A stretch of DNA of 64,000 nucleotides from Thraustochytrium sp. TN22. Lineage: Eukaryota; Sar; Bigyra; Thraustochytrida; Thraustochytriidae. A model generated the notes under the pieces. It was given only the letters and a program-made list of their open reading frames with translations. It was not told the origin of the DNA and did no database searches. The translations under genes were made by a program, and so were the position numbers. The stretch covers positions 1 to 64,000 of the forward strand of contig JABLUY010000063.1 of NCBI GenBank assembly GCA_013306675.1, in the 5' to 3' direction. This document shows, in pieces, positions 17,702-26,243 of this stretch (the first letter of the stretch is position 1; each line of letters begins with the position of its first letter).

Positions 17702-18251
17702 GACTCGCAGGTCGCTTGGCGCGGCGGCTTCGGGCACCGTGCAAGCGGCAGCCAAAGACGGTGATGATGGAGACGAGGTCTTTGACGAGCTCTTCCTCGG
17801 GTCCGCCTACATCGACTTCGCCGTTTGAATGGACAACACGAATGGTGCCACGGTTGGAAGTTCCAATCCAGTCGATGAGATCGAAGGCGGAGCGACACAG
17901 TCGGTGGCGGTAGGCAACCACAATCTCGGCGAGGTCGCCTCGCATTGCGCATTCCAGAATGGAACGAAGGCCGCAACGGTGGTCGTCTTCTTGCGCTTTG
18001 CTCGAGACGCGCGCGTAGCAGATGCGTCGCTTGGGCACCGCTTTCGCTTCGACCGACCCGGAGTTTGCGACGCCGTGGCAGAACAAGACGTCGCGAAGGC
18101 GCAGTCTGCGGTGGCCGGAGGGAGTCCTTGTGGCGCTAATGTCGCCCACATTCGCGTACCTACGGATGGTGTTTGGGTGCACACCGAGGAGCTTGGCGGC
18201 GGCTCCGGTGGAGACGAAAGCGTCCTCGTCGACATGCTGCTGGTCATGCAT
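17292..18251 (-). pseudogene. tnpA: IS607 serine recombinase (TnpA), decayed
   Basis: The N-terminus is a MerR-like HTH (AAKLLGVHPNTIRRYANVGD, TPSGHRRLR). The resolvase start CYARVSSKAQEDD follows, with nucleophile Ser83. About 28 residues that normally follow, including the second half of the active-site motif and the GSGLN..R region, are missing: QEDD runs directly into HRCGLRSIL. The usual DRLCR motif reads HRLCR (His for Asp). The E-helix region DLVSIITVFGCRLHGARS is recognisable. The frame then stays open to 17292 with no resolvase similarity, inside the Fanzor gene. A normal end near residue 185 would give a modest tnpA-tnpB overlap as in prokaryotic IS607. I judge it inactive as a recombinase. 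Confidence 0.78.
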
Positions 18252-18688
18252 TCGAGGCCGCTGCGTTGCGGGTCTGCCGACGCCAACGCGAGGATGTTGA
18301 TGTCAGGTCGCGTCGGCTCGGGAAATGGCTGCGCATCCGTCGCCCTGCATGTGTACGTGAAAACAACCATTTTGGAGCAGCTGACCGCGTGTTCCGCACT
18401 GAGCTCCAAGTCGCTCAGGACCTTTGTCGTGCGATCATTTGCCGACACTGGCATTGGGTTGGTGGCTTCGTTAAGGCAGACGAGTCTACATGAGAGCTCA
18501 GGACCGTGACCTGCTTCCATGACACGCCAAGATGAATCTGTGGCCGCTGTGGCGCGTTTTCATGCACAGGGACGAGGACTGGGTACGACTCAAAGACAAC
18601 CATGGCGCGGGTGAGCTGATCAATGAGCGTAGCTTGATCCATGTCGAGCACGTCGCAGCCTGAGCGGCCCGCCAAGACCTGTCGCCAC
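18252..18688 (-). other. Coding-like remnant between IS607 and XPG-like gene
   Basis: No intact gene. Minus-strand frames here look protein-like in two registers, for example NKWRQVLAGRSGCDVLDMDQ near 18640-18700 and VVFTYTCRATDAQPFPEP near 18320-18370. They could be the frame-shifted C-terminus of the neighbouring nuclease. The 5' end of the IS607 element probably also lies here. Confidence 0.35.
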
Positions 18689-19963
18689 TTATTCACGCAC
18701 CCGCAGAGCAAACCCCTCCGATGGACGAAAAAAGTCGACAGGATCGCCGTGCGAGGATGCCTCCAGGAGGCGAACGGCGCGCGAGTAGATCTGGACGCAG
18801 CCGCGGATGACATCAGCTGCCGCAAGCTGGTCCGGCCCGCCCCTTCCCATCTTGACCCCGGGCGTCACATCGTTGCCTAGCAGCGCGGCAAGTAGGCGGA
18901 AGTCCTCGTGCGTGAACTCCTGCATGCCTGCTTGCTGGAGGACCTCTTCGTTAATCCGATATGCAGTGGGAAGCTGCGAGTTGCCCATGTACTTGAAGCC
19001 CAGCAGCACATTTTCCTTGTGCTTGGAGAGCACGTAGAGATCAGAGTCCAGGCCGACGACGAAGACTTCACTCTCAGGCTCGGCCTCCGCCAACAAGTCA
19101 CGAGTCACCACGACCTGAGCATCCGCTTCGTAGAGTGCTCCGAGGAAGACAACCTCATCAGATGTCCACATCTCGACGGCGCGCCTGTGGAACTCACGCA
19201 GGCTGTGAATGCTCCAGCGAACACCCTGCGCCTTCTGAGGCTCTAAGATACCGGTCAAGAGGCTTCTCACGAGCTCGCTCGCTGCATTCTGCCCTTCTGC
19301 CGTTTGTTCCAGCGCCTTCCATCCTTGTTCCTCGAGCTTCGTCCACAGCACGCGCGCCCACGTGGTCGGTCGAAGCTCCATCGCACGCAGCACCAGGATG
19401 GGCCAGATGTCAGGCGTGAGCTGCTTATCCAGTTCCAGTCGGAGGTCTTCCGGCCAGGTCCAGTCTTCTTCGAACCAGGTCACCTGGAGCCGGCGTTCAT
19501 TCTCAAGATGTCGCCCTGCTGCCTCGAGCCACGCATCCAGGACAGCCACACCACCAGCCTCAACGAATGACCCCTCGAGGAGCTCCCGCAGACGTCCCAC
19601 GCCGCCCCCATCCGGAGCAGCACGGGCTGCACAAGCCATCTCGCGGACTTTGTCAACAACACTGCGAAACCTCGCCGCAGCGACGCTGCGCGTGACGGCC
19701 CTGGCAACAGCCCAACGCCCGAGAGCACGTTGCGAAGTACGAGTTCACGTCGCGGTTTCGTCCGCCTTGGGCGTCCACTTGCTGTTCGCGCCATCCATGA
19801 CGATGTAGAGCTTGCCACAGCACTTCTTCAGCTGCTTGACCACGTCCATCAGACGCCTCACGACAGCAGGAGAGAAGCATCCAGGGCTCTGCCACTGCTC
19901 GCGCACGGCATCCGCGCTCTTGCACGCCGCAAAGGCGGCACCGAAGTCGAAGACGATGCGCAC
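18689..19963 (-). pseudogene. XPG/FEN1-like nuclease gene, broken
   Basis: One reading frame shows both halves of an XPG-type nuclease. The N part has VFDFGAAF and KLYIVMDGANSKW (compare the FEN1 VFDG block). The internal part has ALYEADAQVV (EAEAQ-like metal ligands), VFVVGLDSDLYVL and a GNDVTPGVKMGRGGPD segment like the helix-hairpin-helix entry of FEN1. A single in-frame TGA at 19745-19747 divides them. The reading after the I-domain ends at 18689, while similar-looking coding continues in another register. No ATG or MGI.GL N-terminus is visible. I infer a decayed or misassembled gene; a short intron removing the TGA is possible but no good donor/acceptor pair is evident. Its closeness to the IS607 element may be coincidental. 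Confidence 0.6.
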
Positions 19964-20300
19964 CTGATCGATCGGCTTTGTCGCGCGCGTCGACCAAACA
20001 ACCCTCCCCTCCCTCGCCTCCGCCGCTGCCGCCTAAGCCCGCGAGGGCCCGCCTGATAGGCCTAGCGCGTTTGCCTCTCGCGCCTCGATCTTAGGCTCGC
20101 GCCCGCGACCGAGGCGGCGGTACCCGAGAACGCGACACCGACGTCGGTTTCTGTGCCCCGCCGTCGAGCATGGGAGCGAGGGAGCGAGCGAGCTCGGCCG
20201 AGGCGCGGCTGAGCGAGAATGAGGCACGGCCGCGCGCGCATCCACGCGGAGGCAAGCAAATCCAGAACATAGACAACGCACGGACTCTGCATCGGACCTG
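19964..20300. other. Intergenic, divergent
   Basis: No gene seen. GC-rich spacer upstream of the secreted orphan gene on plus and the broken nuclease gene on minus. Confidence 0.5.
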
Positions 20301-21638
20301 ATGCTGCGCAGAATGCCGCGGTTCTACGCCTGCATGAGCGCCATCACAGTGGTGGCAGCGACTGTGAGCGCCTCGCTTTTGCAGGTCTCACAAGCGGAAG
20401 TAGATGCGCAGTCCTTCATGAGCGCTGCATACGCCTGTCTGACCTTCAACGAGCCATGCGAGAGCGAGGACTGCATCCTTGAGGCTCTCTTCCTGAGCGA
20501 CCAGCCTGTATGCGAGCAGGGTCTCGAGGACCTCGCCGCACTCGCGAGTGACGACTCTAGCGAGGGCGACTCCATGGGCACCATCGCAATCATGGCAAAT
20601 GCCCCCGTGCCCGAGGCACTCGTGCCTGGGATCTGCGCCAGCTTTCGCAACGACGCTTTTGCATCAGAGTGCGTGTTGCCCGCCCCGCTCGCTAGCATCG
20701 CCGCCACCCTCGAGAACGCAACTCAGAGCGTCGGGTGCGCGGCCCTGGGCGAGGAAATCTTCGCGCTCTATCAGGACAACGTGGGCGCCCTCACCGATGA
20801 GATCGCTGGGCTCGGCTTCAATCCTAGCCTTCATCTCCTCGGCGGAAACGCCAACATGACCCTGGACCAAGAGCTCGTGGTCGAAAGCGCGGTCGAGGCC
20901 GTCATCGCGCTGCTCAACGTCTCTGCAGATGACATCGGCGCCATCACCTTCGAGCTGGGCGAGCGCGGCCTCTCCTGGTCGGACTTTTTGGCCAGCAACC
21001 TCGGTTTCCAGGCCTCTGACGACTGGTCCGCCCTGGCGCAAGCTTGCGACCACCCGGGCGCCACGCCAGATGGTGACGAGGACTTCGCGTCTTGCTTTGG
21101 CCTCGCCAACGAGACCGCTGGCCGACTCATCGACGCCCTCTACGCGCCCTTCCCGCTTGACGACCAGTATGAGTTCCGCACCGCGGCGCTTTGGAACGCG
21201 GCCTGCGCGCTCGCACTCCAGAACCTCACTGACAACGCCGATCCTGTCATCGTCAACAGGCGCACCTGCTACGTGACTGCCCTCTTTCAGACCGATGCGG
21301 GTTACCTGCTCACAGGGACGGCTCCCGCCTCCATGGTCATGGACACCGTCATGTCCTTGGGCTCCGTCCTGGACAACTTCAAGGGCACCTGCGCCGAAGC
21401 CGGCGTCATTTTCGATGAGACTCCCGTCTGGAACGCGACCAACGTCACGGGCGGCTGGAGTGCGAACACTACCACCGCACCCGGATGGGATCCCGAGCCC
21501 GAGCCTGCGCCGCGCGAAGACGACGACTTTTATCCGCAGACCAGCGACAATGCGGAGGATTCATCCTCTTCATCTGCGCTCTTTGCGAGCCACCTGCTCG
21601 CGGTCTGTGTTGCACTTAGCACCGTCTTTTCGCTCTGA
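20301..21638 (+). CDS. Secreted or GPI-anchored orphan protein
   Basis: 445 residues. The N-terminal signal peptide (hydrophobic stretch about 9-27, ACMSAITVVAATVSASLL) and a C-terminal hydrophobic tail (about 422-445, SSALFASHLLAVCVALSTVF) preceded by an acidic/Ser linker are typical of GPI-anchored proteins. Several N-glycosylation sequons (NATQ, NMTL, NVSA, NETA, NLTD) and about 14 Cys residues indicate an extracellular, disulfide-bonded fold. I recognise no domain and assign no function. The start is the first ATG; the Met at residue 5 is equally possible. It is convergent with the Hook-domain gene across an AT-rich GATC-dense spacer. Confidence 0.8.
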   Translation: MLRRMPRFYACMSAITVVAATVSASLLQVSQAEVDAQSFMSAAYACLTFNEPCESEDCILEALFLSDQPVCEQGLEDLAALASDDSSEGDSMGTIAIMANAPVPEALVPGICASFRNDAFASECVLPAPLASIAATLENATQSVGCAALGEEIFALYQDNVGALTDEIAGLGFNPSLHLLGGNANMTLDQELVVESAVEAVIALLNVSADDIGAITFELGERGLSWSDFLASNLGFQASDDWSALAQACDHPGATPDGDEDFASCFGLANETAGRLIDALYAPFPLDDQYEFRTAALWNAACALALQNLTDNADPVIVNRRTCYVTALFQTDAGYLLTGTAPASMVMDTVMSLGSVLDNFKGTCAEAGVIFDETPVWNATNVTGGWSANTTTAPGWDPEPEPAPREDDDFYPQTSDNAEDSSSSSALFASHLLAVCVALSTVFSL

Positions 21639-21937
21639 CGGTGTGACGGTGGCGTTGACGAACGAACTCCTGCTCCGTCTGGCTCTTGCAAAGGTGCTGA
21701 TGAAGAGACGCTGACGAAGCGCTGTGCTTCTAAAGCACGCTGATGACGAAAAGGAACGCGACAAATTGTCTGATCCAAAATCTTCTGAGAATCTTACACA
21801 CTACTGCGCGAATCGATCTCTTCATTGTGATCGAAAGATCGCTCCATCGCTTGATCACAGATCAAATGATCGATTTTAAAATGATCGAAGGATCATTCGG
21901 ACGATCACACTCTTCCTGTCTGTCTCTGAGGCTGCCG
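21639..21937. other. AT-rich convergent spacer with GATC cluster
   Basis: The spacer between two convergent genes. Ten GATC tetramers lie between 21772 and 21906, against about 0.5 expected by chance. Several are in longer self-complementary contexts (TTGATCACAGATCAA, ATGATCGATTTTAAAATGATCGA). It is much more AT-rich than its surroundings. It may help 3'-end formation on both sides; this is inference. Confidence 0.7.
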
Positions 21938-24900
21938 TCATGACGATGCGTCCTTGCTGCTGTCCATGGACTCATTGAAGATGCGCCGCGCGGCGCCCCT
22001 TGCTGTGCGCGGAGGTAACCGCTGTGCATGCCGCGCGTGGGTCAGCTGGTCGCGACCCTGCAGCGCGCGAAAGAAGGACTCGGACGATCTGCGTGCGTCT
22101 TCGGCATCAGCAGGCCTCCGTGCATCACCGGCCGCGTCCAATGTCGCGTCCGTGTCAAAGGAGCTGTTGGCGTTGTGCCGCTTGCGCCGTGCATACGCAG
22201 CCACCTCTGCCGAGGACCACGACGCGACCGAGCCAGCGGGGCTTGCCGGAGGCGCCCGGAACAGGCCAGAGCGATCCTTGGCGCCGCGCTTACCACCAAA
22301 GGCAGGTACCACCGGGGCTAGGCCCTCCTCGCTCCCAAATGGCGTCGCTGCCGTTGCTTCCGCCGCCGCCGCAAGACCCGTCGCAGACGTAGCTGGTGCC
22401 ACTGTCTCCGGCGCGACCACAACCGTGGACGTATTCGGCGTGCAGAAGGCGGACGACGGCAACAGAGTGTTGTCGCTCTTCTTCCTCTTGTCTTTGGTTC
22501 CGCTCGCTCCCGTAGCGCCGGTGCAATTGGCTTGGGTAGAGCGGTTCTCCTTCTCACCGGCGTAGGCGTCCTCGGCGTCCACCGCTGCGCTCAGGTCGAC
22601 ATCGTCTGCGGGCTGCGCAGCCTGTGTAGCCTGCGCGGCCTGCGGAACCGCCGCTGGCTCTTCGTCGCCGCCGCTTGCCTCGTCCACGCGCTCCAGCTGC
22701 GCGTGAAACCACGAAGTGATAGCCTCAGACGGCACACGCTTCTCGCGGATCGTCTTGGAGCTGGCGTGGATGCTGCGCAGCCGCAGCCGGTCCACCTCCT
22801 TGCGCAGAGCGTGCACCTCCATCTGCATACGCGCGCGCTGGTCGATCTCCGCCACGTTCGCCTCGCGGAGCGCAGCGTTCTCGCGCTGCAGCTCCGTTAG
22901 TGCCTTGCGCAGGTGACGCACAGCGCCGCCCGCGCGCGCTGCGCTGCCGCCTGCAGCAACGAGCGCGTTGGACGGTTCCTGAGCGCTGTCGAAGTCTATC
23001 GCGGGGCTCGGTGGCGGCCCGCGCGCCTGGAACTGCTCCCGGAGCCACGCGTTCTCACGCTCCAGTCGTTCGTTGGCAGCCCGTGCATGTGCCAGGCCGG
23101 CGACCTCGGCTTCGCCTTGCGCCGCGTCTCGCTCCATCAGCCGCCCCACGCGCGGCGTGCGCACCAAGTCCTGAATCATGGCATCCAGATTCTCACGCAC
23201 GCGGGACTGACCTCGACCGCCCGGCGACCCAGCGTCGCCAAACTGCTGCAAGAGCTTGCGCAGCGCGGGCTCCTCGGCGTCTTGCAGCGCCGCCACGCGC
23301 TCCTGTACCTGGGCAGCCACCTGCCGCGGCACCTCCTGCACGAGGCGCTCGTACTTTGAGCACGCCAGCTGCCGCGCCTCGCGCTCAACTTCGAGCTCGC
23401 CCTGGAGGCGCTCCAGCTTCTTGAGCAGGTTGCTGAGCTTGCTGTTGAACTCGCGCACCAGCCGCCGCTTCAGCGCCTGCGCGCTGCCCTGACGCATGGC
23501 CGCCTCGTGGTCCTCCGTCTGCATGCGCTGCGTCTCCAAGGCGCAGCGCAGCCGCTCGCGAAGGGAGTCCCGCTCCTCACTTGCCTTTTTGGCATCGCCG
23601 TGCAGGTCCTGGTACGAGTGCGACCAGAACTCAATCTCGCGCTTGCTCTCCGCCTGCAGCTTCAGGTGCTCCTTGTGCAGCGCCTCCAACGTGGCGGCCG
23701 TTTCGCGCAGGCGAGCCGCCAGCTTCTCCTTCTTCTCGCGCTCCGACTCCAGCGAAACCGCATACTCGGACCACTCCTTGATTTCCGCCTCGGAGGTCAC
23801 CCGCAGCGCGCTCAGTTCGTCCTCTAGCGCGGCGATGCGCGTGTCGGCTTCGCGTTTCCCCGACTCCAGCGCCTGTGCCTGCCGCTCCAGCCGCGCGTTG
23901 AGCGCCTGCAGCGCCTTCACCTTGGACGGCGACGGCGACGCACGCGCACCGCCACTCTCGCCGCTCGCAGCCGAAATCGCCTCCAGCGCGTGCTGCAGCG
24001 AGTTCTTCTCCTCCGCCAGCGCTTTGGCCATCGCGCGGTGCGCTTGCACCTCACTCACCAGCTGCTGCACGGCGCCTTCGCTGCGCTGTACTCGTGCACG
24101 CAGGTCCCGCGCGCCGGCCGACTCAGCTTCCAGCGCGCACATGCGCGAGCGCATCTCCTCCAGCGACGTCTTCATGCGCGCGCGCCCAGACTGGCCGTCC
24201 ACGATGCGCTGCCGCGCCTCTTCAAGCAGAGCGCGCGTCTCTTCCAGCTCCTTCTGCAAGGCTGCCGCCTCCTGGGCGACAGCGCCGCGGGTGCCAGGCC
24301 TGCGCTCGTCGTCGCCGCCGCCGTTTCCGTCGCCGTTGTCATCGCCATCGCCATTGCCACGCTCGGACCGGAGACCGCCGGACTCCTTGTTTTCCTCGTT
24401 TGTTTCGTCGCCCTCACGCTCGCCGCCCTCGAGCAACGACACGGACTGCGTGCGGACCGCCGCCTCGTTCACGAGCGTCTCGGTCAATTCCGAGGCGCGA
24501 GCCTCTGCCACGCTGGCCCGGACACGCAGCGCCTCGCAAACTCCGTCCCTTTCAATCACCTTCTGCTCTAGTGCAAGCTTGTCCTGCATCAGCTCGTGCA
24601 CGCGCGCCTTGCTGCGCTCCAGTTCGTCCAGGAGACCGCCAGAGGAGTCCACGGAAGCATCCGCCAAGCTTGCATGCACCGCAGCTGGCTCCTCCTCCAC
24701 CTCGCACTCACAGTGCGCCTCGGCAGTCCGCCGCGCCGCCTGCGCGTTGTCGTCTGGCCCCGGCTCCTCTTCTTGTGCCGCGCCTGTGCCTGTGCCGGGC
24801 TCTACTACGTCTTCGGCATCCTCGAGCCGGTCCTCCTCCTCCTCCTCCTCCTCCTCCCCCTGCACCTGAGACCGGATCCAGTCGAAGAGGTCCTCAATCT

Positions 24901-25246
24901 CGCCTTTCAGCGCAATCTGCGTATCCGCGTCAAGCGTCAGGATCGACGCAATGTACGCGTCGCGCTCTCGGCACTCCACGGCGCACCCAAGCAGTACTTG
25001 CGCCGCGTGCTCCTCCAAGGAGCGGTGCGAGCGTGGCGGTCGCCGCAAGCAGCCCTTGGGTACCCTAAGGAACTGCTCCGCCAGGGGCAGCACCTGCGAC
25101 TGCAGATCCTGGCAGCTGCGGCCCAACAGCTGCGCCGCCACTGCGAGCAGCGCAGGCTCCGCGAGCCGCACGCTGCCATCCGGCCCGCTCACGCTCGCGC
25201 GCCGCGCCGCGCTCTTGAATGGAAACCCTTGCAGCCAGGCCTCCAT
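21938..25246 (-). CDS. Hook-domain (HkD) long coiled-coil protein
   Basis: 1102 residues. The first about 135 residues resemble the HkD fold of Hook/CCDC88/NuMA proteins: an AWLQGFPF helix, and VLLGCAVECRERDAYIAS followed by ILTLDADTQIAL (compare Hook LLGCAV.C....EYI..I..LEE.VQ). A long heptad-rich coiled coil follows (about 210-840), with a short acidic/low-complexity gap, and then a disordered Ala/Thr/Pro tail. Hook-type proteins link dynein/dynactin or kinesin to cargo or to spindle poles, so a microtubule-transport or centrosomal role is likely. ATG 25246 is the first Met; the frame extends to a TTG at 25297. A TATATATA at 25259-25266 lies too close to the ATG to be its TATA box. Confidence 0.7.
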   Translation of the reverse strand: MEAWLQGFPFKSAARRASVSGPDGSVRLAEPALLAVAAQLLGRSCQDLQSQVLPLAEQFLRVPKGCLRRPPRSHRSLEEHAAQVLLGCAVECRERDAYIASILTLDADTQIALKGEIEDLFDWIRSQVQGEEEEEEEEDRLEDAEDVVEPGTGTGAAQEEEPGPDDNAQAARRTAEAHCECEVEEEPAAVHASLADASVDSSGGLLDELERSKARVHELMQDKLALEQKVIERDGVCEALRVRASVAEARASELTETLVNEAAVRTQSVSLLEGGEREGDETNEENKESGGLRSERGNGDGDDNGDGNGGGDDERRPGTRGAVAQEAAALQKELEETRALLEEARQRIVDGQSGRARMKTSLEEMRSRMCALEAESAGARDLRARVQRSEGAVQQLVSEVQAHRAMAKALAEEKNSLQHALEAISAASGESGGARASPSPSKVKALQALNARLERQAQALESGKREADTRIAALEDELSALRVTSEAEIKEWSEYAVSLESEREKKEKLAARLRETAATLEALHKEHLKLQAESKREIEFWSHSYQDLHGDAKKASEERDSLRERLRCALETQRMQTEDHEAAMRQGSAQALKRRLVREFNSKLSNLLKKLERLQGELEVEREARQLACSKYERLVQEVPRQVAAQVQERVAALQDAEEPALRKLLQQFGDAGSPGGRGQSRVRENLDAMIQDLVRTPRVGRLMERDAAQGEAEVAGLAHARAANERLERENAWLREQFQARGPPPSPAIDFDSAQEPSNALVAAGGSAARAGGAVRHLRKALTELQRENAALREANVAEIDQRARMQMEVHALRKEVDRLRLRSIHASSKTIREKRVPSEAITSWFHAQLERVDEASGGDEEPAAVPQAAQATQAAQPADDVDLSAAVDAEDAYAGEKENRSTQANCTGATGASGTKDKRKKSDNTLLPSSAFCTPNTSTVVVAPETVAPATSATGLAAAAEATAATPFGSEEGLAPVVPAFGGKRGAKDRSGLFRAPPASPAGSVASWSSAEVAAYARRKRHNANSSFDTDATLDAAGDARRPADAEDARRSSESFFRALQGRDQLTHARHAQRLPPRTARGAARRIFNESMDSSKDASS

Positions 25247-25373
25247 GGCTCCGCGCTCTATATATACCCCGCGCACGACCGCCTCGCCGCGCGCCAAAGG
25301 CGCCGCCGCCGTCGCCGGTGGTTGGGCCGCGCGCTGTCGCGCGAGCCCTCCGCGCGCCTCCTCCTCCTCCTTT

Positions 25374-25420
<47 letters not shown>

Positions 25421-26243
25421 TCCTTCCTCCGGGCGCTCCGCCGCAGCGCGCAGCGTCTTCCCGCCGCCGCTCGTTGCCGCCGGCGCTCGCCCGCCCGCCC
25501 GCCCGCCCCAGCGCGCGCGCGCGCTGCCCTCCGCCTTGCGCGATTGACTTCGATTTCGTGTTTGCCTCGACGAGGCGGTTGGCGCCGCGGCGAATCCCGG
25601 CGTCCATGGATGGGGTACTGTGCATCTTTTAATTTGCCCGCAGCATCCTTCCTATGGGGTATGCATGGGCATCATCCCTCGTAGAAACTTGTTGCGACCA
25701 CCCTACCCCCCTGCCCTCAGCGAGGTCTTTCGATGAAGAGAAGAGACCCAACCGCGCCGCGCCGCGCCGCGCCGCCTGCGCTCTGCGCCCTGCGCGCGGC
25801 AGCGGCAGCTTGGCGGCGCTGGCGGCGGCGGCGGCGCGATGTGCTGCTAGGTGACGACGCGCGGCGCGACGACTCGCGGTGCTCGACCGGATGCTCTGAT
25901 CCGTGCCTCGACGCCTGGCAAAGCGTGCCTGGACGCGGTGGTTAGGTGGGGCAAGTGTCTGCGTGGCACGTGCCAACGCCGCCGTTGGTTGCCTGCCCTG
26001 CTAGCGGCGCTCCAGCTGGAGCGAGCGGTGGCTTTCGCAAGCGAACGGCCTGGCGTGTAGCATGTCAGGTGTCCACGCTGGTGGTGGGTCCTTCATAACA
26101 TCAGGCTGGCAGACAGTTGCCAAGTGACTCCCTCCTCTATGCGTGCGTTTGCTCGTTGCAAGTACATCTTGGCCACAGCATGGGCCAGCTCAGATCAGCA
26201 GCAGAAAATCAGAAACGTCTCCCTTAAATCAGGCCAAAGCAGC
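25247..26243. other. GC-rich spacer
   Basis: No supported gene. Upstream of the Hook-domain gene there is a (GCC)n tract (about 25381-25421) and a (CCCG)n run near 25489-25507. The part next to 26244 should hold the PRORP 3' UTR. Confidence 0.5.

Larger units (their letters stand above)
16358..18251 (-). mobile_element. IS607-type transposon with Fanzor/TnpB and serine recombinase
   Basis: The minus strand carries the classical IS607 gene order: a MerR-like HTH plus serine recombinase gene (tnpA) first, then an overlapping tnpB/Fanzor gene. IS607-type elements with Fanzor2-class TnpB relatives are known from protists, fungi and large DNA viruses. IS607 elements make no target duplications and lack long terminal inverted repeats, so the limits given are the coding span plus the short inverted repeat at the 3' end. 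The true ends probably lie somewhat outside. The element sits between the 3' end of the WW-domain gene and a broken XPG-like gene. Confidence 0.9.

Noticed and set aside
17829-18509. Plus-strand 226-codon frame across the IS607 recombinase
   Set aside because: Antisense to a gene with clear serine recombinase motifs; no motif of its own.
16358-19993. Whole block as an insertion of giant-virus DNA
   Set aside because: Fanzor and XPG-like genes do occur in large DNA viruses, but no capsid, polymerase or other viral hallmark is present, and IS607 elements also occur in host genomes.
25259-25266. TATATATA as TATA box of the Hook-domain gene
   Set aside because: Lies only about 13 bp before the first ATG, too near for a TATA-directed start upstream of it.
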